From the NCBI GenBank assembly GCA_963746805.1, contig CAVVCQ010000001.1, positions 310,001 to 374,000 on the forward strand: a stretch of DNA of 64,000 bases. Direction: 5' to 3'. The translations under genes and the position numbers were made by a program. Shown in pieces: positions 7,415-16,665 of the stretch. The notes under the pieces were generated by a model, which saw only the letters and a program-made list of their open reading frames with translations, was not told the origin of the DNA and searched no databases. The first letter of the stretch is position 1. Every line of letters begins with the position of its first letter. This stretch comes from DATHTC01 sp963746805 (GTDB taxonomy: Bacteria; Actinomycetota; Thermoleophilia; Gaiellales; Gaiellaceae).

Positions 7415-7949
7415 TCTCCGCGCCGCGGTCGTGCAGGACGCCGGCACCGGCCGCGTGCTGATGCTCGCATGGATGGACGAGGAGGCGCTTCGGCGCACGC
7501 AGGCGACGGGTGAGGCCTGGTTCTGGAGCCGCTCCCGCGAGGAGCTGTGGCACAAGGGCGAGACCTCCGGGAGCACGCTCGCCGTCGAGGAGCTGCGCGA
7601 GGACTGCGACGGCGACGCGATCCTCCTCCGCGTCCGGCCCGCGGGCCCCGCCTGCCACACCGGTGCCGAGTCCTGCTTCGCGCCGTGGCTCTGGCGGACG
7701 ATCGCCGAGCGTGCACGCGAGCGGCCCGCCGGGTCGTACGTCACGGCGCTCCTCGACCGCGGCCCGGCGGCGGCGGCGCGCAAGGTGGGCGAGGAGGGCG
7801 TCGAGGCCGCCCTGGCCGGTGCCGCCGAGTCCGACGAGCGCCTCGTCGAGGAGCTCGCCGACCTCTGGTTCCACAGCTACGTCCTCCTCGCCGCACGCGG
7901 GCTCGACCCGGCGGCCGTGGAGGCCGAGCTCCGACGGCGCGCGCGATAA
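7401..7949 (+). CDS. hisIE: HisIE, PRA-CH / PRA-PH bifunctional enzyme
   Basis: 182 residues combining steps two and three of histidine synthesis. The N-terminal PRA-cyclohydrolase domain (about 1-100) shows LAWMDEEALRRT, WSRSREELWHKGETSG, the metal-binding DCDGDA and the zinc-site motif GPACHTGAESCF. The C-terminal PRA-pyrophosphohydrolase domain (about 105-180) shows RKVGEEGVEAALA and ELADLWFHSYVLL. It starts at GTG 7401 inside hisF and closes the operon. No histidinol-phosphatase (hisN) gene was found in the window. Confidence 0.93.
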   Translation: MTPPDLRAAVVQDAGTGRVLMLAWMDEEALRRTQATGEAWFWSRSREELWHKGETSGSTLAVEELREDCDGDAILLRVRPAGPACHTGAESCFAPWLWRTIAERARERPAGSYVTALLDRGPAAAARKVGEEGVEAALAGAAESDERLVEELADLWFHSYVLLAARGLDPAAVEAELRRRAR

Positions 7950-7961
7950 TCTCGGCCCGCC

Positions 7962-9953
7962 ATGCCTCATCCGGAGCTCGCCGCCGAACAGGCCTACGTC
8001 GACGGCGCCTACGTGCAGCTGGAGCGGATGCGGGAGACGATCGCCGGAGCGCCGGGGCTCGCCGACGGCGAGGTCGCCGCGCTCGCGCTCGAGGCCTGGG
8101 CGCGCCGACGCCTGCGCACCTTCGAGGACGCCGACCGCGGCCTCGTCTTCGGCCGGCTCGACGTCGACGGGACGCCGCGACCGCTCTACGTCGGCCGCCG
8201 CTGGGTGCACGACGACGGGCACGAGATCCTCGTCGTCAACTGGCAGGCGCCGGCCGCCCGGCCGTTCTACACGGCGACGCCCGCCGACCCGCAGCGCGTC
8301 ACCCTCCGGCGCCGCTTCCGCACGCACGGCCGCCGCGTCCTCGACCTGAGCGACGAGACGCTCGACGGGACGCAGCTCGAGGGCGCGGGCGTCTCGGATT
8401 TCCTCCTCGAGGAGCTCGACCGGGCGCGCGAGGGGCGGATGCGCGAGATCGTGGCCACGATCCAGGCCGATCAGTACCGGCTGATCACGGCCGAGCCGGA
8501 CGGCGCCCTCGTCGTCCAGGGCGGGCCGGGCACGGGCAAGACCGCCGTCGGCCTCCACCGCGCGTCGTGGCTGCTCTACGGGCACCGGCACGAGCTCGGC
8601 CGCCGCGGCGTGCTCGTGGTCGGGCCGAACCCGACCTTCATGGACTACGTCTCGCACGTGCTCCCCGCGCTCGGCGAGGAGGCGGTCGAGCAGCGGGCGG
8701 TCGGCGAGCTGCTCGACGGCGTGGAGGCGACGCGCGAGGAGGCGCCCGACGTGGCGCGGCTGAAGGCGGACGCGCGGCTCCTCGAGGTCGTCCGGCGCGC
8801 GGTCGATGCGGGCGTGACGCGGGCGCCCGAGGCGCTCGTCCTGCTCGTGGACGGCGCGATGATCTCGGTCGAGGAGGAGGACGTCGCGCGGCTGCTCGAC
8901 GAGGCGCTCGAGCGGGAGGAGGGGCTGCGGCCGGCGAAGGAGCGGTTCCGCAACCTGCTGCTGCGGCGCTTCTACGAGCGCTACCAGCGGCGTCTCGGCA
9001 GCTCGGCCTTCCTCGGCTTCGACGACGTCGAGGCGGCGCTCCGGCGCGGCGGCTTCCTCACGCGCTTCCTCGACGGCGTGCTGCGGCTGCCGAAGCCCGA
9101 CGCGGTGGTGCGTCGGCTGCTCACCTCGCCGGCGGCGCTCGCGGAGCACGCGGACGGGATCCTCGACCGACCCGAGCAGCGGCTGCTCCTGCGCGAACGC
9201 CCTCGTCGCGCGGCCGACCTCGAGTGGAGCGTCCACGACCTGCCGCTGCTCGACGAGGCACGCGCGCTGGTCGACGGGCGGCCCGATCGGTACGGCCACG
9301 TGATCGTGGACGAGGCACAGGACCTCTCTCCGCTGCAGCTCCGGAGTGTGGGCCGGCGCGCGGCGCGCGGGCTGACGATCCTCGGCGACATCGCGCAGGG
9401 CACCGGGCCCGTGCCGTACCACGCCTGGGACGAGGTCGCGGCGCACCTGCCGGGGATGGACGCGCGGGTCGAGGAGTTGCGCCACGCCTACCGCGTCCCG
9501 GCCGAGATCATGGACTTCGCGCTCCCGCTGCTGGACGTGATCGCGCCCGACGTGGAGCGGCCCATCGCGTACCGCACCGGGGCCGCGGCGCCGCGGCTCG
9601 AGCGGGTCGCGCCGGACGAGCTGCTCGCCGCGGCGCTCCGCGAGGCGACGGCCGTCGCGGCCGACGGGCTCGTCGCGGTGATCGCACCGCCGACCCTCGC
9701 CGCCGCGGCGCCACACGCCGACACCTTCGACGAGACGGCGATCCCGGTGCTCACGGCGCGCACGGCGAAGGGCCTCGAGTTCGACCACGTCGTCGTCGTG
9801 GAGCCGGCCGCGATCGCCGACGAGGGCGGCGAGCAGGGGCTGCGAGAGCTCTACGTGGCGCTCACGCGCCCGACGAAGACCCTCGTCGTCGTGCACGCGC
9901 GGCCGCTGCCGGACGAGTTAGTGGCACAGAGCCACGAACACGGTCAGCCGTAG
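7962..9953 (+). CDS. HelD-like ATPase (UvrD superfamily), probable RNA polymerase recycling factor
   Basis: 663 residues. After a coiled N-terminal region and an insertion-rich start comes a split SF1 motor: Walker A VQGGPGTGKTAVGLH, motif II VIVDEAQDLSPLQL, motif III LGDIAQGTG, motif IV YRVPAEIMDF, motif V ARTAKGLEFDHV and motif VI LYVALTRPTKTL. HelD proteins pull stalled RNA polymerase off DNA and nucleic acids and can affect rifampicin tolerance; the assignment to that branch rests on layout and length. A GATAAT-like box ends 11 bases upstream of the ATG. The last residues, LVAQSHEHGQP, come from a copy of the short palindromic repeat. Confidence 0.85.
   Translation: MPHPELAAEQAYVDGAYVQLERMRETIAGAPGLADGEVAALALEAWARRRLRTFEDADRGLVFGRLDVDGTPRPLYVGRRWVHDDGHEILVVNWQAPAARPFYTATPADPQRVTLRRRFRTHGRRVLDLSDETLDGTQLEGAGVSDFLLEELDRAREGRMREIVATIQADQYRLITAEPDGALVVQGGPGTGKTAVGLHRASWLLYGHRHELGRRGVLVVGPNPTFMDYVSHVLPALGEEAVEQRAVGELLDGVEATREEAPDVARLKADARLLEVVRRAVDAGVTRAPEALVLLVDGAMISVEEEDVARLLDEALEREEGLRPAKERFRNLLLRRFYERYQRRLGSSAFLGFDDVEAALRRGGFLTRFLDGVLRLPKPDAVVRRLLTSPAALAEHADGILDRPEQRLLLRERPRRAADLEWSVHDLPLLDEARALVDGRPDRYGHVIVDEAQDLSPLQLRSVGRRAARGLTILGDIAQGTGPVPYHAWDEVAAHLPGMDARVEELRHAYRVPAEIMDFALPLLDVIAPDVERPIAYRTGAAAPRLERVAPDELLAAALREATAVAADGLVAVIAPPTLAAAAPHADTFDETAIPVLTARTAKGLEFDHVVVVEPAAIADEGGEQGLRELYVALTRPTKTLVVVHARPLPDELVAQSHEHGQP
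9918..9943 (+). repeat. Short palindromic repeat, copy 3 (3' end of helD-like gene)
   Basis: TTAGTGGCACAGAGCCAC matches the hisC and hisH copies with one change in the left arm. It supplies the last codons of the helD-like gene; in the neighbouring frame it carries the TAG that is the stop codon at copy 4. Confidence 0.7.
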
Positions 9954-9971
9954 CAACCGAGCCGCAGCCAC

Positions 9972-9999
9972 GGCGGCCGGGGTAGGTCGTGCGGCCGCC
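9972..9999. terminator. Hairpin between convergent genes
   Basis: GGCGGCCG and CGGCCGCC form a perfect 8-bp stem with a 12-base loop in the 50-base gap between the convergent helD-like gene and the membrane-protein gene. No T-run follows, as is common in very GC-rich genomes. Confidence 0.5.
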
Positions 10000-10003
10000 T
10001 CCC

Positions 10004-10618
10004 TTAGCCGAGCGGGCCCACGGCACCGCTCGCGACGAGACGACGTGCGACGCCGGCGGCGGGCGAGAAGACCTCGACCTGGTACGCCCGGCCCGGGAAT
10101 GCGAAGTGGACGTTCGTCCGCGTCGACGTGTCCGCCACGGCGAGCCCGCCCCCGGGCAGCTCGAACGACGACGCGTCTGCGCGGGCCGCGGCGCCCGTCA
10201 CCTCGTCGAACCCGTCGTCGCGTGGATACGTCGCGACCGTCAGCGCCGGGCGTGCGTCGCCTGCCCGGCGGTCGTCCGGCAGGTAGCGCACGAAGAACGA
10301 CCCGTCGGTGCCGCGACTGACCTCGAGCGACGTCCCCGAGCGGGTGCCGGCCCAGTAGACCGGCACACCTGCGACCGTGGCCAGCCGGCGCAGCTCGGCC
10401 TCAGAGACGAGCGCCGGCTGGAGTGCGGTCGTCGCAGGCGCAGGAGCGGCGGGCGCGGGCTGCGCCGCCGGCTGCTTCGTCTCGTCGTCTGTGAGGTCCA
10501 GGACGAGCCAGACGACGACCGCCACCACGAGGCCGACGGCCACGGCTGCGACGACCCCGGCTGCGTGACGGCTGTCGAGCCTCCGGCTGACGGTTGCCCC
10601 CTCCATCCGCGCGATCAT
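10004..10618 (-). CDS. Single-pass membrane protein of unknown function
   Basis: 204 residues. A short basic N-terminus precedes one hydrophobic helix (about residues 20-42), then a Pro/Ala-rich linker (about 50-70) and an extracytoplasmic domain of about 130 residues. No family was recognised. It lies 15 bases downstream of the polytopic membrane protein gene on the same strand, so the two are probably co-transcribed. The start may instead be at the second ATG four codons in. Confidence 0.75.
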   Translation of the reverse strand: MIARMEGATVSRRLDSRHAAGVVAAVAVGLVVAVVVWLVLDLTDDETKQPAAQPAPAAPAPATTALQPALVSEAELRRLATVAGVPVYWAGTRSGTSLEVSRGTDGSFFVRYLPDDRRAGDARPALTVATYPRDDGFDEVTGAAARADASSFELPGGGLAVADTSTRTNVHFAFPGRAYQVEVFSPAAGVARRLVASGAVGPLG

Positions 10619-10633
10619 AGGCCGCCCGGGCCG

Positions 10634-12895
10634 TCAGCCTGCCGGGCCGAGCCCCTCGACCCAGTCCCACGGAGTGCCGCAGAGCGTCTCGGGGGTCGAC
10701 GCGGGCACGCTGACGGGCCGCCGCGAGCCGGTCGGCGCGACGACGAGGCTCACGGCCGGCGCGTCGCGCGCGACCGGCGCGAGCAGGCCCGGCCGCGAGC
10801 GGAGCTCGAGCGTGTGCGGTCCCGCGTCGAGGAGCGCAGTGCCGACGGGGACGTACTGCCCCGTCGTGTCGCGGCGTCGCGGGACCGACCCGGCGCCGAC
10901 GCCGTCCACGAGCAGGCTCGCCCGCTCCAGCACGGGCGCGGAGAGCCAGAGCGCATACCGGCCGGCCGACGGGGCCTCGAACGCCAGCGCGCGCCCGGGC
11001 TCGGGAGCGGTGAGGAGGGGGGACACGGCCGGCGCGGCGAGGAGCGTCGCGGCGCCCCGGGCGACGCGCCGTACCTCGGCGCAGTCCGGCACGGCCGCCG
11101 GGCCGGCGGCGCCTCCGAGTGGGAGGCGCGACTTCGGAGCCGGCGAGCCGTCGCGCTGCCAGACCTGATACCAGCGTCCCTCCCAGCGCAGCTCGTAGGG
11201 TGACGGCGGCACGCTCGCGAGCGGCGACCGCCGCAGGACGAGCGTCGGGTAGGTGAGCACCGCGTCGAGGCGGAGCTCGTCGAGATCGGCCGTGTCTCCC
11301 TTCGCCACCAGCGACCCGTCGTTGCGGGGGATCGGCCGGCGGCGCAGCTCGGAGACGCCCTCCGGGTCGAGCGCGCGCAGGAAGTGGCGCACGGCGTACG
11401 GCTGATACTCGGTGGTCAGCGTCGGTCCCTCGCCGGCATACCGCCGGCCGATCGACTGGAGCTCGGAGAGCTGGTCGTACGGCGCGAGGCTCACACCGCG
11501 GACGGCGGCGGCATTCGACCAGAGCACCGCGGCGGCGACCGTCCCCGCGGCGAGACCCGCCTCCAGTCGGCGACCGCCCTGGACGAGCCACGCGCACCCG
11601 CAGAGCGCGGCAAAGGCGATCGCCGGCGAGGCCGTCGCGAGCGCCTTGGCGTCGACCCACGGCGAGCCGAAGCTCACGATCGCAGCGGCGCCGCAGATCG
11701 ACGTGGCCAGGTAGGCGACGCGCTCCCACGCGCGGCTGCGCACGGCCGCGGCGACACCGGCCGCGGCGAGGAGCGCGACGAGCGCGAGCAGCACGAGCGT
11801 CGGCCCGTAGGACTCGGGACGCACACGGAAGTCCGAGCTCGGCCAGATGCCCCCGACCTGCGCGAGGCTCAGCGGCCCGAGCAGATTGCCGAGCTCGTCC
11901 GGGCTCGTCAGCACCTCGGCCCCCCGCCGGGCGAAGGTCGCGGCCGTCGCGAGGGCCGGGAGCGAGAGGAGCAGCGTGAGCGCTGCGGCCGTCGTGGCCC
12001 GACGGCCCTCGCCGCGTCGTACGGTGACCGCTGCTCCGATCGCGGCCGCCGCTGCGAGCCAGACGAGCCCGCCCGGAGAGACGACGCAGGCGAGCGCCGC
12101 GGCCGCGGCGGCGACGGGAAGCAGTCCTCTGGCTCCCGGTCCCGCGACCGTGGCGAGTGCGCACGCCGCAGCGACAAGGGCAGCCGCTGCAACCTCCTTT
12201 ACGCCCGACCACTGCGCGTAGGCGTACAGCAGCGCCGGTTGCGCGGCGACGGCGGCACCGGCCGCGGCGGCCCACGGGCGCGCGAACAGCGGACGCGCGA
12301 GGGCGAACAGCGAGAGCGCGAGCAGCGCTCCGAGCGTCGCGACGTAGGGCTGGAACGCCCAGGCGACGTCCTGGCCGGTCAGCCGCGCCGCGACCCCGAG
12401 CGGGAGGAGGGCGCCGAGCGGGTACCCGGAGCCGAGGTAGGAGTCGAGCGTCGCCTCGTAGCTCGACGGCGCGAGGCCCGCGGTGCTCCGCCCGGCCTCG
12501 AGCGCCCGGTCGGTGAGCGCAAACCAGGTTGCGGAGTCGTCGAGGCTGATGTACCCCGCGAATGTCGGTTCGCCCGACAGCAGCGTCGGGGCGCCGTACG
12601 CGAGCAAGGCGGCGAGCGCGGCGGCGGCGGGCCACGCCGCAGCGCGGCGCGGGAGGCGCCGAAGCCCGACGAGCCCTGCGACGGCGAGACCTGTGACGAC
12701 GGGCACCGCCAACGACGCCCCGCCGGGGACCCAGACCGCCGCGGACGCGACGACGACGACCACCGCGTACCCGGCCGGGAGCAGCAGCGGTCCGCGCTCG
12801 CGCCGACCGGCGACGCGGAAGACCAGCGCACCGCAGCCCGCGCAGAGGAGCACGAGCACCGCCGGGAAGAGCACCCACGGCCCGAGCATGCTCAT
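10634..12895 (-). CDS. Large polytopic membrane protein, possibly glycosyltransferase-like
   Basis: 753 residues. A dozen or so hydrophobic helices fill roughly the first 470 residues, broken by a short loop with SLDDSATWFALTDRALEAG, and a soluble C-terminal domain of about 250 residues follows. Acidic residues in the first large loop and the helix-plus-periplasmic-domain layout resemble GT-C membrane glycosyltransferases, but I see no decisive motif, so this is only a suggestion. It is expressed divergently from the collagen-like gene. Confidence 0.7.
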   Translation of the reverse strand: MSMLGPWVLFPAVLVLLCAGCGALVFRVAGRRERGPLLLPAGYAVVVVVASAAVWVPGGASLAVPVVTGLAVAGLVGLRRLPRRAAAWPAAAALAALLAYGAPTLLSGEPTFAGYISLDDSATWFALTDRALEAGRSTAGLAPSSYEATLDSYLGSGYPLGALLPLGVAARLTGQDVAWAFQPYVATLGALLALSLFALARPLFARPWAAAAGAAVAAQPALLYAYAQWSGVKEVAAAALVAAACALATVAGPGARGLLPVAAAAAALACVVSPGGLVWLAAAAAIGAAVTVRRGEGRRATTAAALTLLLSLPALATAATFARRGAEVLTSPDELGNLLGPLSLAQVGGIWPSSDFRVRPESYGPTLVLLALVALLAAAGVAAAVRSRAWERVAYLATSICGAAAIVSFGSPWVDAKALATASPAIAFAALCGCAWLVQGGRRLEAGLAAGTVAAAVLWSNAAAVRGVSLAPYDQLSELQSIGRRYAGEGPTLTTEYQPYAVRHFLRALDPEGVSELRRRPIPRNDGSLVAKGDTADLDELRLDAVLTYPTLVLRRSPLASVPPSPYELRWEGRWYQVWQRDGSPAPKSRLPLGGAAGPAAVPDCAEVRRVARGAATLLAAPAVSPLLTAPEPGRALAFEAPSAGRYALWLSAPVLERASLLVDGVGAGSVPRRRDTTGQYVPVGTALLDAGPHTLELRSRPGLLAPVARDAPAVSLVVAPTGSRRPVSVPASTPETLCGTPWDWVEGLGPAG

Positions 12896-12957
12896 GCCCG
12901 CGACGTTCCGACGGGCCGTACGGCGGCGCGCCTCCGCGATGTCGGTGGGGTGCCGTC

Positions 12958-12978
12958 GTGCACGCGATTAGAGTGCAC
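12958..12978. promoter_or_regulatory. Paired GTGCAC sites and -10 box upstream of collagen-like gene
   Basis: Two copies of the self-complementary hexamer GTGCAC (12958-12963 and 12973-12978) sit 15 bp apart. They flank TAGAGT (12969-12974), which lies 6 bases before the ATG and would be a leaderless -10 box. The layout suggests an operator over the promoter. Confidence 0.4.
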
Positions 12979-12980
12979 TA

Positions 12981-14192
12981 ATGAGGTTCGGGGTCACGCA
13001 GGCGGTCCTGCTTGCGGCCGTCGCCGCCGGGTCGATCGGGGTCGCCTCTGCGCCCGCCGTGCGGCAGCCGATCTCGTCGTCGAAGCTGAAGGCCTGTATC
13101 GAGCGCGCCGGGCCGCCGCTGACCCGCCGCGACCTGAAGCTTCGGATCGGGCCGTGCCGACCTGACGAGATCCCCGTGCTCTGGCCCCCCGGAACCGTCG
13201 GCCCGACCGGGCCACCCGGTCCTCCCGGCGCGACGGGGCCGGCGGGCGTCACCGGCGCGGCCGGTCCGACCGGTGCCCCCGGATCGGCAGGCCCGCCCGG
13301 GTCCGGTGCACCCGGCCCTCCGGGGCCTGCGGGGCCGACGGGCGCGACCGGGGCCGGCGTTCCCGGCCCGGCAGGACCCACGGGCGCGACGGGCCCGGCC
13401 GGAGCGACGGGCGCAACGGGTGCGACAGGCGCGGCTGGTGCGACGGGTGCGGCGGGTGCCGACGGCGCGACGGGTCCGACGGGGCCTGCCGGCGCGACCG
13501 GTGAGACGGGCGCGACCGGTGCCACCGGCGCGACCGGGCCGCAAGGCCCGACCGGTTTGCAAGGCCCGATCGGGCCGCAGGGGCCGATCGGGCCGACAGG
13601 CGCGGAGGGCGCCACCGGCGCGCAGGGCTCCACGGGGACGGCAGGCGCACAGGGCGCGACGGGCGCTGCGGGCGCCGCGGGGGGGACCGGCCCGCAGGGG
13701 ATCCAGGGCCCGACCGGTGACACAGGCCCGACGGGCGCGACCGGCGCGCAGGGGGTTCAGGGGATCCAGGGGCCGACGGGCGCCACGGGCGCGACCGGCG
13801 CGCAGGGGATCCAAGGGATCCAGGGGATCCAAGGGCCCGTTGGCGCAACGGGAGCGACGGGCGCGACGGGCGCGACCGGCGCCACGGGGCCGACCGGCGT
13901 CACGAACACGGCGATCACCACCGGCACCGGCGTCACGGATGCGGGCGGCGCGGCCGGTGAAGTGATCGGGCCCGCGACGGCGCAGTGCCCCGCAACACGG
14001 TTGCTGCTCGGCGGCGGTGCCAGCATCACCACGAGTGGCGGCACCGCGGCCAACCAAACCGTCCTCCTCAAGCAGAGCTTCCCCACCGCCGGAGGCGTCG
14101 CCGGCACGTGGTCGGCCACGGCCGTGCGCGCGGCGGCCGGCGCAAGCACGAGCGTCACGATCACCGCTTACGTGATCTGCACCGCCGCCTAG
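12981..14192 (+). CDS. Secreted collagen-like protein
   Basis: 403 residues. A signal peptide (about 1-24, ending ASAPA) and a short Cys-containing N-terminal region precede a collagen-like stretch from about residue 71 to 308. That stretch has roughly 78 Gly-X-Y units with only two breaks (GSGAP and GAGVP). Gly-Ala-Thr and Gly-Pro-Thr dominate early; Gly-Ile-Gln runs appear late. A C-terminal domain of about 95 residues with two Cys follows, probably a trimerisation or surface head. Bacterial collagen-like proteins of this type rely on Thr and charged residues because proline is not hydroxylated. There is no LPXTG anchor. Function unknown, likely surface or matrix. Confidence 0.9.
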   Translation: MRFGVTQAVLLAAVAAGSIGVASAPAVRQPISSSKLKACIERAGPPLTRRDLKLRIGPCRPDEIPVLWPPGTVGPTGPPGPPGATGPAGVTGAAGPTGAPGSAGPPGSGAPGPPGPAGPTGATGAGVPGPAGPTGATGPAGATGATGATGAAGATGAAGADGATGPTGPAGATGETGATGATGATGPQGPTGLQGPIGPQGPIGPTGAEGATGAQGSTGTAGAQGATGAAGAAGGTGPQGIQGPTGDTGPTGATGAQGVQGIQGPTGATGATGAQGIQGIQGIQGPVGATGATGATGATGATGPTGVTNTAITTGTGVTDAGGAAGEVIGPATAQCPATRLLLGGGASITTSGGTAANQTVLLKQSFPTAGGVAGTWSATAVRAAAGASTSVTITAYVICTAA

Positions 14193-15424
14193 CGCGCCAC
14201 GCGCCGGTCGCCTGCCCACGCCTCGAGCAGTCCGCGGTAGTGCGCGACCATCTGCTCGTGCTCGTGCGCCGGGAACGTCGACGTGATCGTGTCGACGAGC
14301 ACGGCATCCATCTCCGGGCCGGCGAACCACTCTGCCGCCAGCTCCTCGAACCCGGCGAGCGACCCGTCGCAGAACTCCCGGTACGCGTCCACCTCGAAGT
14401 ACTCGTCCGCGAGGCGCCGGTACTCCGCGAGCTTCTCCTCGTAGGAGAGGTCGTCGCGGTCGCCGACGGCCCAGAACGGGTCCATGTCGAGCGAGACGCG
14501 CATCTCCCGGCCCGTCGCGACGCAGAACGCGCTCCACTTCGCCAGCGCCGTGATCGCCCACGGGAAGTAGTAGTGGAGCGAGATCAGCGACACGTCCGGC
14601 GAGGCGTTGGCGTAGTCGATGGGCGAGACGACGCCGTCCTTCACGATCGTCTCGCACGAGTTGAACTCCCAGCGGAAGAAGGCGTTCACGAGGCGCGAGA
14701 TCGTCACGATCTCGTCGCCGCTCTCCGGCGACAGAAACGAGTGATCGACGTGGTAGCGGTCGTGCATCGGCCGGTCGGGCTCGAACCGCATCGTCATCGT
14801 CTCGGCGCCGATCGAGAGGCTGCGGGCGAACACGTCGAAGTCCTCGACGGCGGCCTGGAGGTGCATCAGCCGCTCGCCCGACTCGTCGTAGCGCCGGTGC
14901 AGCTCGTCAGGCGAGCCGATCCGCGTCACGCCGACCCACTGGCCGCCGTCGAACGGCTTCATGTACAGCGGGTAGCCGACGTGGCCCGCGACCTCCTCGA
15001 GCTCGAACGGCAGGTTGTACTTCGCGGCCATGTAGGGGAAGCGCGGGTTGTCCGGCGGCTCCTTGTGGGGGAGCAGCCACGTCTCCGGCACCTTCAACCC
15101 GAGCCGCATCATCGCGCAGTACGCGGAGTGCTTCTCCATCGACTGGAAGGTGAACGGGTTGTTGAGCAGGTAGACGCCGTCCATCAGCGCCACCTTCTTC
15201 AGCCACTCGCGCGGGACGTAATACCAGTACGCGAGCCGGTCGATCACGAGCGCGTGCCGCGGCTTCATGCGAAGGTCGAACGGCTCGATCGTGACCCGCT
15301 CGGTCGTGAGGCGGTGTCGCTCGCCGCCGTGCTCGAACTCGCCCATGAGCCCGACGAGCGCCTCGAAGGCGCGCGGCCAGTCCTCCTCCGTCCCCAGCAG
15401 CAGGCCGACCAGGTGGTCGTTCAC
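14189..15424 (-). CDS. ATP-grasp-like protein of unknown substrate
   Basis: 411 residues from the GTG at 15424. The central part resembles an ATP-grasp fold: YLLNNPFTFQSMEK, PLYMKPFDGGQWVGV (nucleotide lysine and glycine loop), and a late SPIDYANASPDVSL segment where magnesium ligands would lie. ATP-grasp enzymes ligate carboxylates to amines; I could not identify a specific family. It overlaps the stop of the collagen-like gene by four bases on the opposite strand and lies just downstream of rsgA. Confidence 0.7.
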   Translation of the reverse strand: MNDHLVGLLLGTEEDWPRAFEALVGLMGEFEHGGERHRLTTERVTIEPFDLRMKPRHALVIDRLAYWYYVPREWLKKVALMDGVYLLNNPFTFQSMEKHSAYCAMMRLGLKVPETWLLPHKEPPDNPRFPYMAAKYNLPFELEEVAGHVGYPLYMKPFDGGQWVGVTRIGSPDELHRRYDESGERLMHLQAAVEDFDVFARSLSIGAETMTMRFEPDRPMHDRYHVDHSFLSPESGDEIVTISRLVNAFFRWEFNSCETIVKDGVVSPIDYANASPDVSLISLHYYFPWAITALAKWSAFCVATGREMRVSLDMDPFWAVGDRDDLSYEEKLAEYRRLADEYFEVDAYREFCDGSLAGFEELAAEWFAGPEMDAVLVDTITSTFPAHEHEQMVAHYRGLLEAWAGDRRVAR

Positions 15425-15434
15425 GAGGGGCAGC

Positions 15435-16482
15435 CTAGTACTGCGCCTTGCGCATGCTCCTGGAGAACTGCCGCCACTTCTTCCGCTCCTCCGAACGGAG
15501 GCGCTTGTCCTGGCGGATCTCGAGCGCGCGGATCTCGGCCTGCAGCTTGCGGTAGCTCTCCCACCGCTCCGGCGCGAGCCGACCGTCCTCGAGCGCCGCT
15601 TGAACGGCGCAGCCCGGCTCGTGGTCGTGCGTGCAGTCGGAGAAGCGGCACTCGGCCGCGAGCTCGGCGACGTCCGAGAAGGCCGTGTCGAGCGCCTCCT
15701 CGTCGGCGTACAGCTGGAGCTCGCGCATCCCCGGGGTGTCGAGGAGGAGGGCGCCGCCGGGAAGTTGCACGAGCTCGCGGTGCGTCGTCGTGTGCCGGCC
15801 GCGCTCGTCATCCTCGCGCACCTCCGCGGTCGCCATCCGCTCCTCGCCGAGCAGGCTGTTCACGAGCGTCGACTTCCCCACGCCGGAGGAGCCGAGGAGC
15901 GCGACGGTGCGGCCGGGCCCGAGGTAGCGGTCGAGCGTGTCGAGACCTTCGCCCGTGACGTTCGAGACCGCGTGGACGGGCACGCCGAACGCGATCGCCT
16001 CGACGTCGGCGACGGCCTCCGGCACGTCGCCGTGCGTGGAGGTCGGCCTTCGTGAGCACGATCACGGGCTCGGCGCCGCTGTCCCATGCCGCGGTGAGGT
16101 AGCGCTCGAGCCGGCGCAGGTTGAGGTCGTGTCCGAGCGCGGACACGAGGAAGACGGTGTCGACGTTCGCCGCCACGATCTGCTCTCCGGTCCGGTCCAT
16201 CGTCTCCTTGCGCGTGAACGCGGTGCGCCGCGGCAGCACGGCCTCGACGATGGCCTGCCCTTCGGGGAGGAGCCGCAGCGCGACCCAGTCGCCGACGCCG
16301 GCGAGCTCGCCGCTCCGCACCTGGCGGCGGGCCGCCTCGGCTTCGAGCTCGCCGTCCTCGGTCAGGACGACGTAGCCGCCGCGGTGCTGCACGGCGACGC
16401 GGGCGGGGACGAGCCCCTGCTCCTCGTACGGGGCGAACGCCTCTGCGAAGAAGTCGTTCCACCCCAGCGATTCGAGTGTCAA
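15435..16482 (-). CDS. rsgA: RsgA, 30S ribosome-maturation GTPase (frameshifted as given)
   Basis: A circularly permuted GTPase that checks late assembly of the small ribosomal subunit. The upstream frame (16482 inward) holds the OB-fold start and the G4 motif VLTKADLH. The downstream frame holds the G1 motif GSSGVGKSTLVN, G3 DTPGMREL and the zinc knuckle CRFSDCTHDHEPGC. The two are joined near 16028-16036, where one surplus base breaks the frame; dropping it reads ADLH-A-GDVPEAV. RsgA is widely conserved, so sequence error is likely. The gene is divergent from the SDR gene. Confidence 0.87.
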
Positions 16483-16665
16483 GCGATGACCTCCGTGGTC
16501 TCGTCGGAAAACGGTCTGACGAGGCTCGGGGTCGTTGCGCGCGTCAGGCGCAGATGACCGAGAGCCTCACGGCCCGGACAGCGGGTGCTGCACGCATGGA
16601 TCCGGCCCTCCTCTCGGTCGCTTCCGCCCGGCACGGTGCACGGGCGTTCGTCAGAGTAGACGCCA

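Noticed and set aside
13190..13920. Direct DNA repeats that might be a CRISPR array or minisatellite
   Set aside because: The repeats are in-frame Gly-X-Y codons of a collagen-like protein, without spacers of constant length.
15425..15811. N-terminal extension of the ATP-grasp-like gene upstream of GTG 15424
   Set aside because: It would lie inside rsgA in another frame and shows shadow-like composition; homology-like sequence starts at the GTG.
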